The notes under the pieces were generated by a model. The model made no database searches and was not told the origin of the DNA. It was given only the letters and a program-made list of their open reading frames with translations. From positions 28,336 through 92,335 of the forward strand of contig NZ_MSCV01000025.1 in assembly GCF_002005105.1 (NCBI RefSeq): 64,000 nucleotides of DNA, in the 5' to 3' direction. Shown here in pieces: positions 8,908 through 20,223 of this stretch. The position numbers and the translations under genes are program-made. The stretch is from Methylocaldum sp. 14B. Lineage in GTDB: Bacteria > Pseudomonadota > Gammaproteobacteria > Methylococcales > Methylococcaceae. How positions within the stretch are numbered: the first letter of the stretch is position 1; every line of letters begins with the position of its first letter.

Positions 8908-8913
8908 ATTATA
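8908..8913 (-). promoter_or_regulatory. consensus -10 box upstream of csrA
   Basis: A perfect TATAAT is present on the minus strand about 93 bases upstream of the csrA ATG. No good -35 hexamer stands at 16-18 bases, so activation or a stationary-phase sigma factor is possible. This suggests csrA can be transcribed separately from lysC. Confidence 0.4.
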
Positions 8914-8948
8914 TCAGTTTTTCTTATGTTTATAATGAAAATTTGACC

Positions 8949-10178
8949 TCACGCCGCTTCCACCGACTGATCGAGATTAAAGGCTTCGTGCAAACTCCGA
9001 ACTGCGAGTTCCAGATATTTTTCATTCAAAACTACAGAAATCTTGATTTCGGAGGTCGATATCATCTGGATATTGATCCCCTCTTTTGCAAGGGCCTCGA
9101 ACATCTTGCTGGCAATCCCGGCGTGCGAGCGCATCCCGACACCAACCAAGGATACTTTGACAATCTTGTCATCACCAGCAACTTCGCGCGCGCCGAGTTC
9201 GGCGCAAGTGCTATGCAGAATGTCCAAAGCTTTTCCATAGTCATTGCGATGCACTGTAAACGTGAAATCGGTTGTGCCGTCCTCTCCGATATTTTGGACA
9301 ATCATATCGACTTCAATATTCGCATTTGCGATGGGACCAAGGATTTTATAGGCGATGCCTGGACGATCGGGCACACCCATAATGGTCAGCTTAGCTTCGT
9401 CTCGATTGAACGCTATGCCGGAAATTAGCGGCTTTTCCACGTTTTCTTCCTCGTAACTGATCAACGTGCCAGGGCCTTCCTTAAAACTCGAAAGCACCCG
9501 TAGAGGGACATTGTATTTACCGGCGAACTCGACTGATCGAATCTGCAATACTTTCGATCCCAAACTCGCCATTTCTAACATTTCTTCGAATGTAATTCGG
9601 TCCAGCCGCCTGGCGCGCGGCTCAACGCGCGGATCGGTGGTGTAAACACCATCCACGTCGGTATAGATCAAGCACTCACTCGCTTTGAGCGCCGCAGCCA
9701 GGGCTACCGCCGTGGTATCCGACCCGCCGCGCCCCAATGTGGTGATATCACCATCCTCGGTGATGCCTTGAAAACCGGCTACCACCACCACCCTGCCCCG
9801 ACCGAGATCACTCAAGATGCGATCGGTGTCGATATTCAAAATACGCGCCTTCGTATGGGCGCGGTCGGTGACGATTCTGACTTGCCCGCCAGTGTATGAG
9901 CATGCCGGGATGCCCTTTTCGTGCAGAGCCATGCACAGAAGAGCTATGGTGATCTGCTCACCCGTAGCGAGCAGTACATCCATTTCCCGCGGCTCGGGAC
10001 GCGCCTGAATATCCTGAGCCAAGGTCACCAGACGATTGGTTTCTCCACTCATTGCAGATACGACAACAACGATGTCCTCGCCTCTCCCTCGCGCTTTGAC
10101 AATGTTGTCGGCGACATGTCGTATTCGCTCGGTACTACCCACCGACGTACCGCCGTATTTATGTACGTATAAGGCCAT
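8949..10178 (-). CDS. lysC: aspartate kinase
   Basis: Aspartate kinase phosphorylates L-aspartate, the first step to lysine, diaminopimelate, threonine and methionine. The 409-residue protein begins MALYVHKYGGTSVGS, the ATP/aspartate-binding signature. The kinase domain runs to about residue 245 (GRGGSDTTAVALAAAL near 150), and two ACT domains follow for allosteric feedback. It is a monofunctional, short-type enzyme. alaS-lysC-csrA is the same order as in pseudomonads. dapC and dapD of the same pathway are elsewhere in the window. Confidence 0.96.
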   Translation of the reverse strand: MALYVHKYGGTSVGSTERIRHVADNIVKARGRGEDIVVVVSAMSGETNRLVTLAQDIQARPEPREMDVLLATGEQITIALLCMALHEKGIPACSYTGGQVRIVTDRAHTKARILNIDTDRILSDLGRGRVVVVAGFQGITEDGDITTLGRGGSDTTAVALAAALKASECLIYTDVDGVYTTDPRVEPRARRLDRITFEEMLEMASLGSKVLQIRSVEFAGKYNVPLRVLSSFKEGPGTLISYEEENVEKPLISGIAFNRDEAKLTIMGVPDRPGIAYKILGPIANANIEVDMIVQNIGEDGTTDFTFTVHRNDYGKALDILHSTCAELGAREVAGDDKIVKVSLVGVGMRSHAGIASKMFEALAKEGINIQMISTSEIKISVVLNEKYLELAVRSLHEAFNLDQSVEAA

Positions 10179-10203
10179 GTTCTTCTGAGAAGTCTGTCTG
10201 TGA

Positions 10204-12804
10204 TTATGCCGTATGGCGCCGCACCCAATCCGGTACGCTCTTCAACGCTGCGTCCAGCATTGCCGGATTGGTCCCCCCAGCTTGAGCCATATCGGCTCGG
10301 CCGCCACCTTTTCCGCCGACCTGCACGGCCACTGCGTTAACCAAATCCCCGGCCTTGATCCGGTTTATCTGATCTTTGGTTACTCCGGCGATCAGCGTCA
10401 CCTTATCTTCTTTGACCGACCCCAGCACGATCGCTGCGCTCCCCAGCTTATTCCTGAGTTGATCGACCATATCCCGAAGCCCTTTCGGATCGCTTTCTTC
10501 CACTTTTGCCGCCAAAACTTTCACTCCGTCGACCGATATCGCCCGAGAGACCAGATCGTCACCTGCGGCACTCGCCAGCTTTGCTTTGAGTCGGTCCAAT
10601 TCCTTCTCCAAAGAACGATTTCTTTCGAGAAGCTGGTTCACTTTTTCATCCAAAGTGTCCCGCCCGGCTTTCACTCTCTCTTCGAGAGACAGCAAGATGC
10701 GATCGTTTTTCTCTATCCAATCGACAGCGGCCTCACCTGTAACCGCTTCGATTCTACGAACTCCGGCTGCCACTCCGGTTTCGCTCACGATCTTAAACAA
10801 GCCAATGTCACCAGCGCGTTTGACATGAATTCCGCCGCACAATTCGGTCGAAAAATCGCCGATCCGAAGGACACGCACGTTATCGCCATACTTCTCACCA
10901 AACAAGGCCATCGCTCCCGCCTTGATGGCAGTCTCCCTCGGCATCATTTCCGCCGTTACGGCATCGTTGGCACGAATCTGTTCATTCACCAACCGTTCGA
11001 TCGTCTCGATTTGCTCCGCCGTTACCGGCGCAAAGTGGGAAAAATCGAAACGTAACCGGTCGGGATCAACCAGGGAGCCCTTCTGAGTCACGTGGTCCCC
11101 TAGAACTTTCCTCAATGCCGCATGCAGCAAATGAGTCGCGGAATGATTGAGCGCCGTAGCATTGCGAGACTCGACATCGACTTCCGCCTCGCAAATCGAA
11201 CCGGCTTTGAACTCGCCTTTCAATACTCGCCCGATATGAAGAATCAAATCGCCGGTCTTCTTCTGGGTATCCGATACTTCGAACAGATTGTCGCCCGCGC
11301 GAATGATGCCTCGATCGCCGACCTGCCCACCAGACTCGGCATAGAACGGAGTTTTGGCCAAAATCAGAATGCCTTCCTCGCCGGCCGATAGAGTCTCAAC
11401 GGGCTTGCCATCCCGTAGCGCCGCCTCAACGGCTGTCTCCTCATGCGAACTCTTATAACCGGTGAATTCACAGCGTACGTCGAGATGTACATCGTGGGAG
11501 TAATCGACGCCGAAATGACTGGCCGCGCGCGCACGCTCCCGCTGCTCCTCCATTGCTTTCTCGAAACCTTCCAGGTCCAAAATCAGACCATGCTCACGGG
11601 CAAAATCGGCTGTTAAATCAACCGGAAAGCCGTAGGTGTCATAAAGCTGAAACACAGCATCGCCGGAAATCGTCTTGCCGCTCATCCCCTTGAGATGGGC
11701 TTCCAGAACCCTCATCCCTTGCTCCAAGGTTTCGGCAAAACGCTCTTCTTCCTTCTTTAGGACTTGCTCCACCATGGACCGCGCCGCAGCCAAATCCGGA
11801 TACGCATCACCCATCTGAGCGCAAAGCGGACCAACCAACCGGTAAAAGAAGGTCTCGCGAATCCCCAGCTTGTAACCGTGGCGAATCGCTCTTCGAATGA
11901 TACGACGGAGCACATAGCCGCGCCCCTCGTTGGACGGCAAAACGCCGTCGGCAATCAGGAAAGCACACGAGCGAATATGATCGGCCAGTACTCTCAACGA
12001 GCTGTTGTCGGTGCTTCCGACTCGCGCAAGATCCGCTGCGGCCCTTATCAAAGCCTTAAAGATGTCGATTTCGTAATTGCTGTGTACGCCTTGAACGACG
12101 GCAGCAATCCGCTCCAAGCCCATACCTGTATCGACCGATGGCCTAGGCAATGGCGTAAGCGTTCCATCCGGAGCACGATCGTACTGCATGAATACGAGAT
12201 TCCAGATTTCGATGTACCTATCGCCATCCTCGTTGAGCGAACCGGGCGGACCTCCCGGAATCCCTTCGCCATGGTCATAGAAAATTTCGGTACAAGGGCC
12301 ACAGGGCCCCGTGTCGCCCATGCTCCAGAAGTTATCCTTAGAGCCTATGCGTGCAAACCGTGTTGGATCAACGCCTACATCGTTAAGCCAGATCGCCTCG
12401 GCTTCCTTATCCTGGTCGTAAACCGTAACCCAGAGCCGCTCGGCCGGCAGCTTCAAAACCCCGGTCAAAAATTCCCACGCGTAATGAATCGCATCACGCT
12501 TGAAATAATCGCCGAAGCTGAAATTCCCCAGCATCTCGAAGAACGTATGGTGGCGCGCCGTATATCCAACGTTTTCCAAGTCGTTGTGCTTACCACCCGC
12601 TCTTACGCAGCGTTGCGCCGAGGCCGCGCGAACGTACGGACGCTCTTCTCGCCCCAAAAACACGTCTTTGAATTGAACCATACCCGCGTTCGTGAACAGC
12701 AGAGTAGGATCATCGGCCGGAATCAACGAGCTGGATGGAACGACCGTATGTTGCCGCTCCTCGAAATACTTCAAAAAAAGTGAACGCAGTTCTGCGCTGG
12801 TCAT
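10204..12804 (-). CDS. alaS: alanine--tRNA ligase
   Basis: AlaRS charges tRNA-Ala by recognising the G3-U70 pair. The 866-residue length matches the family. The class II catalytic domain begins [19 protein letters not shown]; the editing domain has the zinc ligands HSATH (about 560) and CGGIH (about 660), which clear mischarged Ser/Gly. A coiled-coil stretch and the glycine-rich C-Ala domain ([17 protein letters not shown]) end the protein. It lies between recX and lysC, 25 bases from lysC. Confidence 0.98.
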   Translation of the reverse strand: MTSAELRSLFLKYFEERQHTVVPSSSLIPADDPTLLFTNAGMVQFKDVFLGREERPYVRAASAQRCVRAGGKHNDLENVGYTARHHTFFEMLGNFSFGDYFKRDAIHYAWEFLTGVLKLPAERLWVTVYDQDKEAEAIWLNDVGVDPTRFARIGSKDNFWSMGDTGPCGPCTEIFYDHGEGIPGGPPGSLNEDGDRYIEIWNLVFMQYDRAPDGTLTPLPRPSVDTGMGLERIAAVVQGVHSNYEIDIFKALIRAAADLARVGSTDNSSLRVLADHIRSCAFLIADGVLPSNEGRGYVLRRIIRRAIRHGYKLGIRETFFYRLVGPLCAQMGDAYPDLAAARSMVEQVLKKEEERFAETLEQGMRVLEAHLKGMSGKTISGDAVFQLYDTYGFPVDLTADFAREHGLILDLEGFEKAMEEQRERARAASHFGVDYSHDVHLDVRCEFTGYKSSHEETAVEAALRDGKPVETLSAGEEGILILAKTPFYAESGGQVGDRGIIRAGDNLFEVSDTQKKTGDLILHIGRVLKGEFKAGSICEAEVDVESRNATALNHSATHLLHAALRKVLGDHVTQKGSLVDPDRLRFDFSHFAPVTAEQIETIERLVNEQIRANDAVTAEMMPRETAIKAGAMALFGEKYGDNVRVLRIGDFSTELCGGIHVKRAGDIGLFKIVSETGVAAGVRRIEAVTGEAAVDWIEKNDRILLSLEERVKAGRDTLDEKVNQLLERNRSLEKELDRLKAKLASAAGDDLVSRAISVDGVKVLAAKVEESDPKGLRDMVDQLRNKLGSAAIVLGSVKEDKVTLIAGVTKDQINRIKAGDLVNAVAVQVGGKGGGRADMAQAGGTNPAMLDAALKSVPDWVRRHTA

Positions 12805-12844
12805 TTCGCTGCTACCGATGGTTTCATTCTTATTCTTGTGAGGA

Positions 12845-13285
12845 TTATTCGCTGTCAGGATATCTCAAGCGTTTGAACAAGCGGCGGATCTGATCCGATT
12901 CGAAGCCACGTCGCCTAAGAAAGCGCTCCCGCGCCGCACGCTCTAGGAGCGAATCCGGAATGGTCTCGCCATACCTTTTGACATAAGTTTTATGGATCAA
13001 CGCGTCCCAATCCCGATCATTTTCCAGCGATTTATCCACGTCGACGCCGTGCTGTCGCAACTCCTGTCTAATCCGGTACGCTCCGTATCCCTTTTCGGCG
13101 CGACTGCGCGCGAACACTTCAGCGAAACGCCCATCGCTCTGCAAGCCTTGAGATGCCAGATCTGCAACGACTTGCTCAACCACGGCTTCCGAATACCCCT
13201 TGCGGCAAAGCTTCTGCCGCAGCTCCGCACTGCTGCATTCGCGATGTGAAAGATAACGCAGGGCCGCAGCCTTTACCGCCTGCAA
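12845..13285 (-). CDS. recX: regulatory protein RecX
   Basis: RecX binds RecA filaments and limits their extension. The 146-residue protein is a string of three-helix repeats; [23 protein letters not shown] fits the family N-terminus and [19 protein letters not shown] the C-terminus. It starts 17 bases after recA on the same strand, so it is probably made by read-through from the recA transcript. Confidence 0.94.
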   Translation of the reverse strand: MQAVKAAALRYLSHRECSSAELRQKLCRKGYSEAVVEQVVADLASQGLQSDGRFAEVFARSRAEKGYGAYRIRQELRQHGVDVDKSLENDRDWDALIHKTYVKRYGETIPDSLLERAARERFLRRRGFESDQIRRLFKRLRYPDSE

Positions 13286-13302
13286 CGAGTCGGGAACGTC
13301 GC

Positions 13303-14352
13303 TCAGGATCCGGCCTCCTCAAGCGGATCGGACGCAGCGACCTGCCCCACTGCAGGGGCGCTGCTGCCGAAGGCTTTTTCACGAATCTTAGACTCGATGC
13401 TTTCAGCCAACTCCGGACGCTCTTTCAGGAAATTGCGAGCGTTATCCTTACCTTGGCCGATACGCTCCGCTCCGAGACTGTACCAGGAGCCCGACTTCTG
13501 CAGAATGCCGTAATTCACGCCCAAATCGACCAATTCGCCTTCGTGGGAAACGCCTTCGCCGTAAAGAATTTCGAAATCCGCATTCCTGAACGGAGGCGCC
13601 ACTTTGTTCTTCACCACCTTGACACGAGTCTCGTTGCCGACCACTTCGTCACCATTCTTGATCGCCCCCAAACGGCGAATATCGAGACGAACCGAAGCGT
13701 AAAATTTGAGTGCATTTCCGCCGGTTGTCGTCTCCGGATTGCCGAACATAACGCCGATCTTCATGCGGATCTGATTGATGAAAATGACCAAAGTATTCGA
13801 GCGCTTGATATTGGCCGTAAGTTTTCGCAGCGCCTGAGACATCAAACGAGCCTGAAGACCGACATGGGAGTCGCCCATTTCGCCTTCGATTTCCGCTTTA
13901 GGCGTTAAAGCCGCCACTGAGTCGATCACGACGATGTCGACGCCGCCCGACCGAACCAACATGTCGGCGATTTCCAGTGCCTGCTCGCCGGTATCGGGCT
14001 GGGATACCAGCAAATCGTCCAGATTGACACCAATTTTTTCCGCGTAAACGGGGTCTAGGGCGTGCTCGGCATCGACGAAAGCCGCAACCCCGCCCCGCTT
14101 TTGAGCCTGAGCAATGACTTCGAGCGTCAGAGTCGTCTTGCCGGATGATTCGGGACCGTATATTTCTACGATACGTCCGCGAGGCAAACCGCCGCAGCCC
14201 AATGCGATATCGAGAGACAGCGAGCCCGTGGGAATGACTTCGAGGTCACGCATTGCGGGGACATCCCCCATCCGCATCACGGACCCTTTGCCAAACTGCT
14301 TTTCGATTTGCGAAAGCGCTGCACTCAACGCTTTCTTTTTGTTTTCGTCCAT
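13303..14352 (-). CDS. recA: recombinase RecA
   Basis: RecA forms nucleoprotein filaments on single-stranded DNA, drives strand exchange and stimulates LexA self-cleavage. The 349-residue protein has Walker [10 protein letters not shown], the loop segment [31 protein letters not shown] around 190-215, and a C-terminal regulatory tail rich in E and A. It is followed by recX. thpR and pncC lie upstream on the same strand. I could not find an E. coli-type CTG-N10-CAG SOS box in the 40-base gap before the ATG. Confidence 0.99.
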   Translation of the reverse strand: MDENKKKALSAALSQIEKQFGKGSVMRMGDVPAMRDLEVIPTGSLSLDIALGCGGLPRGRIVEIYGPESSGKTTLTLEVIAQAQKRGGVAAFVDAEHALDPVYAEKIGVNLDDLLVSQPDTGEQALEIADMLVRSGGVDIVVIDSVAALTPKAEIEGEMGDSHVGLQARLMSQALRKLTANIKRSNTLVIFINQIRMKIGVMFGNPETTTGGNALKFYASVRLDIRRLGAIKNGDEVVGNETRVKVVKNKVAPPFRNADFEILYGEGVSHEGELVDLGVNYGILQKSGSWYSLGAERIGQGKDNARNFLKERPELAESIESKIREKAFGSSAPAVGQVAASDPLEEAGS

Positions 14353-14392
14353 TAGGATTAATACTGACTAAACCGTTGTAAATAATTACTAA

Positions 14393-14968
14393 TTATCTCA
14401 CAGACGAATCGTCGGGAATAGCCTGAAAACTCGGCAGGTTCCAGCTCTTCCGCACCAGATACAGTGAGCCGGCGCGGCTAATTTGGGACTCGATCAGACT
14501 GAACGAACTCACGCGCCAACGGATCGGATCGTCGATAGTCTGTGACGACACACTGTCGCGGCAAGCTTTCCTGGCCAGCGTCAGATGCGCCCGGAATGGC
14601 CTGTTTTCCATGACAAACCCAATTCGACCGAGGCCGGCAGTCAAACTGTTTGCCAAATGGTTCAGCGCTTCCGGCGCACTCAGGGGCGACAGGCAGATAA
14701 TTCCCTTTTTCGGCCAAAACTCGATTCGATCGAGACTCAGCTCAAATGACTGTCCGACAATGCTGTCGCCAACCTGACTGACCACCGGCAACCGATCTTC
14801 ATTCACTTCTCCCAAAAAAGCCAGTGTAATATGAAGATTTTCCCCCTTTACCCACTTAGCCGTAGCCGTTTGCTTGAGCGTATCGACAAGCTGCGCCAGT
14901 GAAGCGCGTACCGCCCCGTCTGGCCAAAGAGCGAAAAACAAACGAAGCGTTTTAATCTCGGCAGACAT
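14393..14968 (-). CDS. thpR: RNA 2',3'-cyclic phosphodiesterase (LigT/ThpR family)
   Basis: This is a 2H phosphoesterase that opens 2',3'-cyclic phosphates on RNA; the cellular role is not well defined. The start at 14968 (MSAEIKTLRLFFALWP) gives 191 residues and is preceded by AAGG; a longer frame to 15025 has no family-like sequence. The two HxT/S motifs are visible: LHITLAFLG (about residue 45) and RAHLTLARK (about 125). It overlaps the end of pncC by 17 bases and precedes recA. Confidence 0.88.
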   Translation of the reverse strand: MSAEIKTLRLFFALWPDGAVRASLAQLVDTLKQTATAKWVKGENLHITLAFLGEVNEDRLPVVSQVGDSIVGQSFELSLDRIEFWPKKGIICLSPLSAPEALNHLANSLTAGLGRIGFVMENRPFRAHLTLARKACRDSVSSQTIDDPIRWRVSSFSLIESQISRAGSLYLVRKSWNLPSFQAIPDDSSVR

Positions 14969-15446
14969 CAAGAATACCTTGAAGCGCGACTCTAACCGCT
15001 TGCCGCCTGACCTGACGCCGATCACCGCCGAACTGCATGTGTTTTACGCGGCAGATGCCATCGCCCCGCTGCCAAGCGAACCATACGGTGCCCACAGGCT
15101 TATCCGGCGTACCGCCGGTCGGCCCGGCGATTCCGCTAACGGCCGCCGCCACGCCCGCCGCACTATGACTCAAGGCACCCGCAGCCATGGCTCGCACCGT
15201 TTCGACGCTGACAGCGCCATAAACTTCGATGATTTCGCTCGGCACGCCCAGCAACTCGTACTTCGCCTGATTGCTGTAGGTGACGAACCCTCTATCGAAC
15301 CAAGCGGAGCTTCCGGGCACATCGGTGATACATTGGGCCACCCACCCACCGGTGCAAGACTCGGCCAAGACTAGCACTCGCTCCTGAAGCCTCAGGATCT
15401 GCCCAACCTCGCGCGCCAACGCGTATAACGCTTCGTCCTCCGCCAT
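14952..15446 (-). CDS. pncC: nicotinamide-nucleotide amidohydrolase (CinA C-terminal type)
   Basis: PncC deamidates nicotinamide mononucleotide to nicotinate mononucleotide in NAD recycling. At 164 residues it is the stand-alone C-terminal CinA domain, without the N-terminal MoCF-like domain. The family motif VLAESCTGGWVAQCITDVPGSS is at about 26-47 and AAVSGIAGPTGGTPDKPVGTVW at about 105-126. pncC next to recA is a conserved arrangement in gammaproteobacteria. It is divergent from mutS, with a 54-base shared promoter region. Confidence 0.93.
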   Translation of the reverse strand: MAEDEALYALAREVGQILRLQERVLVLAESCTGGWVAQCITDVPGSSAWFDRGFVTYSNQAKYELLGVPSEIIEVYGAVSVETVRAMAAGALSHSAAGVAAAVSGIAGPTGGTPDKPVGTVWFAWQRGDGICRVKHMQFGGDRRQVRRQAVRVALQGILDVCRD

Positions 15447-15500
15447 ATGTCAGCCATTCGCTCAATCGCAGACCTTTATTCTATCCGATAAACTACTCTG

Positions 15501-18065
15501 ATGACCGATCAAGCAACCACACTCTCCAGACATACCCCACTGATGCAGCAGTACCTGCGCATCAAGGCCGAACACCCCGAGCAGCTTCTCTTTTTCCGAA
15601 TGGGGGATTTTTACGAACTCTTCTACGAGGATGCGCGTAAAGCCGCACAACTCCTGGACATCACCTTGACCGCTAGGGGCGAATCGGCCGGCGAACGCAT
15701 ACCTATGGCGGGTGTCCCCTATCATGCCGTCGATGGTTATCTCGCTCGACTGATCAAACTCGGTGAATCGGTTGCGATCTGTGAACAAATTGGAGATCCA
15801 GCCGCTTCCAAAGGTCCCGTCGAACGCAAGGTCGTACGCATCGTCAGCCCCGGCACAGTGACCGAAGAGGCCTTGCTGGAGGATCGCAAAGAGAATCTAT
15901 TGGTCGCCATAGTCCAGCTCGGCGAAATTTATGGTCTCGCCGGATTAGACCTGGCCGGCGGACGATTCACAGTTCAGCAGGTCACCAGCCTGGAGAGATT
16001 AGCCGGCGAACTGGAGCGTTTAAATCCTTCTGAGCTACTCATCAGCGAAGAATGGTCGCCACCACCAACCATAGCCGCAAGGCGTGGGATCACCCGGCGA
16101 CCGTCTTGGCACTTCGACCCCGAGAGCGCACGCCATCGATTGCTTCTTCAATTCAAAACTCAAGATCTCTCCGGCTTCGGCTGCGAAGGTTCGCCCGCGG
16201 CGATCGCCGCCGCAGGTTGTTTGCTTCAATATGTTCAGGACACCCAAAAAAGCGCGCTGCCCCACATCCAAGGGTTACGGACAGAAACTGGCGAGGAAAG
16301 CATCATCCTGGACGCGGCAAGCCGGCGCAACTTGGAATTGGATTTTCATCCGTCGGGTCGGGTCAATCTTACCGTGTTCGGCGTACTCGACCGCACCTCA
16401 ACCGCCATGGGCGGACGCCTGCTGCGACGCTGGCTCCATCATCCTCTACGAGATCAACGCATTCTTTATCAGCGTTACGAGGCCATAGAGGCACTACGCA
16501 AAGATAGGAATTACGCTTCCATTCGCGATGTGCTTGCATCAGTCGGGGACATTGAACGCATCGTCGCCCGCATCGCGCTCAAATCGGCGCGGCCGCGGGA
16601 TCTCGTGGTATTGCGAGCATCGTTAGGTACGCTACCCGAGCTCTTAAATCAGCTCGAAACCCTGGAGAGCACGCTCCTTACGGACATACGGCAGCGGATT
16701 CGAGAGCAGCCTGAAATTTACCAACTGCTCGATCGCGCGATCATAGAAAACCCGCCTATGCTGATCCGCGATGGCGGCGTCATTGCCGAAGGTTACCATC
16801 CGGAACTGGACGAACTACGCAACCTCAGCCAAAACACGGAACGCTTCCTGGTTGACCTCGAGCAGCGGGAACGCCAGCGAACTGGGCTATCAAACCTAAA
16901 GGTCGGATACAATCGTGTGCAAGGCTTCTATCTCGAGCTTTCCCGCACGCAGGCCGACAGGGTCCCGGCAGACTACATCCGGCGCCAAACCTTGAAGGGT
17001 GCCGAGCGCTATATCACGCCAGAACTAAAAGCCTTTGAAGATAAGGTGCTGAGCGCACGGGAACGCTCCCTAGCGTTTGAGAAAGCCCTTTATGACGAGC
17101 TATTGGATATTCTTGGCACGTCGATAAAAGCGCTGCAGGACTGCGCTTCAGGGCTCTCGGAGCTGGACGTCTTGGCCAACCTGGCCGAGCGCGCCGAAAG
17201 CCTGAACCTCACCATGCCCCTACTAATCAAGGAACCAGGCATTCGCATCACAGGCGGCCGCCATCCCGTCGTCGAAACGGTTGCCGATACGCCGTTTGTC
17301 CCCAACGATTTGGAACTCAACTCCGACCGCCGCATGCTCATTATCACCGGCCCCAATATGGGCGGGAAATCCACTTATATGCGCCAAACCGCACTTATCG
17401 TCTTAATGGCTCATATCGGCAGCTACGTGCCTGCGGAAGCGGCGATGATAGGCCCGATCGACCGGGTTTTCACCCGGATCGGTGCCTCCGACGACTTGGC
17501 CAGCGGCCGATCGACATTTATGGTCGAGATGACCGAGACCGCGAACATCCTTCATAACGCGACATCATCAAGTCTCGTGCTAATGGATGAGATCGGTCGC
17601 GGCACCAGCACCTTTGATGGCTTGGCGCTGGCCTGGGCAACGGCCGACTACTTGGCACGCAAGATCCAGGCGTTCACGCTTTTTGCGACCCACTACTTCG
17701 AATTGATTACGCTGCCTGACGAGTGCCCCGGGGTACAGAACGTCCATCTGGACGCAGTAGAGCACGGCGATGGGGTCGTGTTCCTTCATGCCGTCAAGGA
17801 CGGCCCGGCCAACCAGAGCTACGGACTCCAGGTGGCTGCTCTGGCTGGCGTGCCGAGAACGGTGATTGACAACGCGCGCAAGAAGTTGACGGTTCTGGAG
17901 AACCAGACCTATGCGGAACATCAAAGCGAAGCACGGCAATTCGACCTTTTCGCGAATGCCGAGCCTCACCCTGCGTTGGATCTGCTCAGAACGATCAGAC
18001 CCGAAGAAATCACACCCAAACAGGCCTTGGACTTGCTGTTCACCCTAAAGGACTTGACGAACTGA
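15501..18065 (+). CDS. mutS: DNA mismatch repair protein MutS
   Basis: MutS recognises base mismatches and small loops and recruits MutL. The 854-residue protein starts with the mismatch-reading domain; [16 protein letters not shown] carries the conserved F-x-E wedge motif (about residues 36-39). The ATPase has Walker [14 protein letters not shown] (about 616-628) and Walker [13 protein letters not shown]. The C-terminus has the small helix-turn-helix and dimer region. It is transcribed away from pncC and converges on dsbC. Confidence 0.98.
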   Translation: MTDQATTLSRHTPLMQQYLRIKAEHPEQLLFFRMGDFYELFYEDARKAAQLLDITLTARGESAGERIPMAGVPYHAVDGYLARLIKLGESVAICEQIGDPAASKGPVERKVVRIVSPGTVTEEALLEDRKENLLVAIVQLGEIYGLAGLDLAGGRFTVQQVTSLERLAGELERLNPSELLISEEWSPPPTIAARRGITRRPSWHFDPESARHRLLLQFKTQDLSGFGCEGSPAAIAAAGCLLQYVQDTQKSALPHIQGLRTETGEESIILDAASRRNLELDFHPSGRVNLTVFGVLDRTSTAMGGRLLRRWLHHPLRDQRILYQRYEAIEALRKDRNYASIRDVLASVGDIERIVARIALKSARPRDLVVLRASLGTLPELLNQLETLESTLLTDIRQRIREQPEIYQLLDRAIIENPPMLIRDGGVIAEGYHPELDELRNLSQNTERFLVDLEQRERQRTGLSNLKVGYNRVQGFYLELSRTQADRVPADYIRRQTLKGAERYITPELKAFEDKVLSARERSLAFEKALYDELLDILGTSIKALQDCASGLSELDVLANLAERAESLNLTMPLLIKEPGIRITGGRHPVVETVADTPFVPNDLELNSDRRMLIITGPNMGGKSTYMRQTALIVLMAHIGSYVPAEAAMIGPIDRVFTRIGASDDLASGRSTFMVEMTETANILHNATSSSLVLMDEIGRGTSTFDGLALAWATADYLARKIQAFTLFATHYFELITLPDECPGVQNVHLDAVEHGDGVVFLHAVKDGPANQSYGLQVAALAGVPRTVIDNARKKLTVLENQTYAEHQSEARQFDLFANAEPHPALDLLRTIRPEEITPKQALDLLFTLKDLTN

Positions 18066-18103
18066 GAGCAAGACGCTGGAGTCGACCACGCCTAAATGGG
18101 CGC

Positions 18104-18823
18104 TTATTTTTCGCTCTCTTGAGCCAAAATCTTGGCCAATTGACTAGCCGGCACGTATCCCGGCAGTATGTTCCCTTTCTCGGTGACAAGCATGGGCGTT
18201 CCGGCGGCGCCCATTTGCGTTCCCAGTGTCAGATGCCGATCTACCGGGTTGTCGCATTGCCGGTTTTCGATGGTCTCGCCACGCTTCGCCTTGGTCAAAG
18301 CCGCGTTGCGATCGTCCGCACACCACACCGACACCGCTTTCTTGTAGGAATCAGAGCCTTCGCCAGCGCGCGGGAAAAACAGGTAACGAATCTCGATACC
18401 TTCCGTTAGATACTGATCGATCTCCGAATGCAGTTTTCGACAGTAGCCGCAATCGATATCGGTGAACACGTATAGCAAGTGCTTCGAACTCTTAGGCTTG
18501 AAGACTATCATGTTGTCTGAGCCGACTTTTTTCAGAGAACTGACTCGAGCGTCGGCCAGCTTGCCTTCCGTTAAATCTTCGCGCGCCTTAATATCGATCA
18601 TCGAGCCCTGAAACAAATACCGACCGTCCTCCGAAACATAGAACAGCTTCGGCCCAACAACGACTTCGTAAAGCCCCGACATGGCGGACGGTGTGATCGA
18701 ATCCGGCTTGACTCCGGGCAAAGCGTCCTTTAACGCTTGTTCAATGGCTTTATTGTCGGCATAGGCCGGCCCGAAAAAAAGAGCCGCCATGCCCAAGAAT
18801 GCGACGCCCCAATGTGTTTTCAT
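18104..18823 (-). CDS. dsbC: periplasmic disulfide isomerase DsbC
   Basis: DsbC is a V-shaped periplasmic dimer that reshuffles wrong disulfides and is kept reduced by DsbD. The 239-residue protein has a signal peptide (residues 1-22, ending AYA), a dimerisation domain (23-85) and a thioredoxin fold with C125-GY-C128. A second cysteine pair (about 160 and 182) matches the structural disulfide of E. coli DsbC, and the cis-proline is in AAGTPMLV. It lies 31 bases after rseP on the same strand, where bamA is found in many relatives. Confidence 0.94.
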   Translation of the reverse strand: MKTHWGVAFLGMAALFFGPAYADNKAIEQALKDALPGVKPDSITPSAMSGLYEVVVGPKLFYVSEDGRYLFQGSMIDIKAREDLTEGKLADARVSSLKKVGSDNMIVFKPKSSKHLLYVFTDIDCGYCRKLHSEIDQYLTEGIEIRYLFFPRAGEGSDSYKKAVSVWCADDRNAALTKAKRGETIENRQCDNPVDRHLTLGTQMGAAGTPMLVTEKGNILPGYVPASQLAKILAQESEK

Positions 18824-18854
18824 GAATGTATCCGTGGGTTGCTTCGGTTTCGAT

Positions 18855-20216
18855 TTATGTCAGCAAACGCTCGATGTCGAGAATGAATGCCAGACTCATC
18901 AAGGATAACAGAATGAATAAGCCGATTTGCTGAAAGAACGCTTGCGTCTGCTCCGACACGGGACTGCCTTTGACAGCCTCGACCAGATAAAACATGAGAT
19001 GTCCGCCGTCGAGCACGGGAATCGGCAATAAATTCAACACGGCCAAGCTGACGCTGACAATGGCGAGAAACTTAAGAAATTGACTAAAGCCTATGCTCGC
19101 CGATTTTCCGGCATACTGAGCGATGCTGATCGGACCACTCAGGTTTTCGATGCCTGCTTTACCGACCAGCATCCGCCCGATCATTTTCAAAGTCAAAACG
19201 GAGTAATCGCCGGTTTTTTCTACTGCGGCCACAAACGCAGGAAGCACGCCGAGACGATACTCTACCTGCATTGCATCAATAAGGTGCTCGGGTATCTGAA
19301 CTGCAGCGCCTATTCTCCCGATACGACCTTCTTCCGATTCAACCGGCGTCGGCGTTACCGAGCGAGACAAGCGCTCGCCACCGCGCTCCACGACGACTTC
19401 GAGCGAAGCGTTGGGATGGGCGCGCACATGATCCACCCACTCCCGCCATGTCCTAATCGGTCTGCCGTCCACACTTACCAGCCTATCGCCAGCCTGCAAC
19501 CCGGCTCTCTCCGCCGCACCGCCCGGCTCGACCCTATCGATAATCGGCGGAATATCCGGCTCCCAAGGACGAATGCCCAGGCGCTGATACAATAAATTAG
19601 GCTGCTGTGCGAGTTCCTCCGGTACCGTCAGGGTTCGCTGCAGTTGTTCACCGCCCTTCGTCTTGACGTCGACGGGAATCGCTTCACCCTCCATGATTCG
19701 CTCCAGCAATTCGCCCATGGCTTGGTTCCAGGTAGGCGTCGCTTCACCTGCCACAGCCACAATCTCGTCGCCTTCCGCAAACCCGACCTGAGCCGCCAAC
19801 GAGCCGCTGGCCACGGGTCCCAACACGGGGCGCATGCCGGTTTCGCCGATCATGAAAACCGCCCAGTAGACCAGAATCGCTAAAATGAAATTGAAGAACG
19901 GTCCTGCAAATACAATCGCTACGCGACGAATTAGAGATTGACGGTTGAAAGCATAAGGCAGATCAGCCGGTGCTACTGTTCCCTCCCGTTCATCCACCAT
20001 TTTCACATAGCCGCCCAAGGGAAGCGCCGCCACGGTGAATTCGGTGCTATCAGGCGTTCTTTGATGACGCCAGAGAATCTTCCCGAACCCCAACGAAAAC
20101 CGGATAACCTTAACTCCTAATTTCCGCGCAGCCCAAAAATGGCCCAACTCATGAAAGGCGATCAGGATTGTTAACGCTACGATGAAGTAAAAAAGCGTAT
20201 GAAGGAGCGAAAACAT
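18855..20216 (-). CDS. rseP: RIP zinc metalloprotease RseP
   Basis: RseP is an inner-membrane site-2 protease that cuts anti-sigma factor RseA after DegS and clears signal peptides. The 453-residue protein has the zinc motif H22-E-L-G-H26 in its first membrane helix, two tandem PDZ domains (about 125-300) and the third ligand in VLDGG (D403) within the C-terminal membrane region. It is last in the rpsB-to-rseP run, 7 bases after dxr. The extracytoplasmic stress genes it regulates are not in the window. Confidence 0.96.
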   Translation of the reverse strand: MFSLLHTLFYFIVALTILIAFHELGHFWAARKLGVKVIRFSLGFGKILWRHQRTPDSTEFTVAALPLGGYVKMVDEREGTVAPADLPYAFNRQSLIRRVAIVFAGPFFNFILAILVYWAVFMIGETGMRPVLGPVASGSLAAQVGFAEGDEIVAVAGEATPTWNQAMGELLERIMEGEAIPVDVKTKGGEQLQRTLTVPEELAQQPNLLYQRLGIRPWEPDIPPIIDRVEPGGAAERAGLQAGDRLVSVDGRPIRTWREWVDHVRAHPNASLEVVVERGGERLSRSVTPTPVESEEGRIGRIGAAVQIPEHLIDAMQVEYRLGVLPAFVAAVEKTGDYSVLTLKMIGRMLVGKAGIENLSGPISIAQYAGKSASIGFSQFLKFLAIVSVSLAVLNLLPIPVLDGGHLMFYLVEAVKGSPVSEQTQAFFQQIGLFILLSLMSLAFILDIERLLT

Positions 20217-20223
20217 GGGAGCG

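Noticed and set aside
14353..14392. SOS (LexA) box before recA
   Set aside because: No CTG-N10-CAG pattern in the short upstream gap; control may lie within thpR or use another box.
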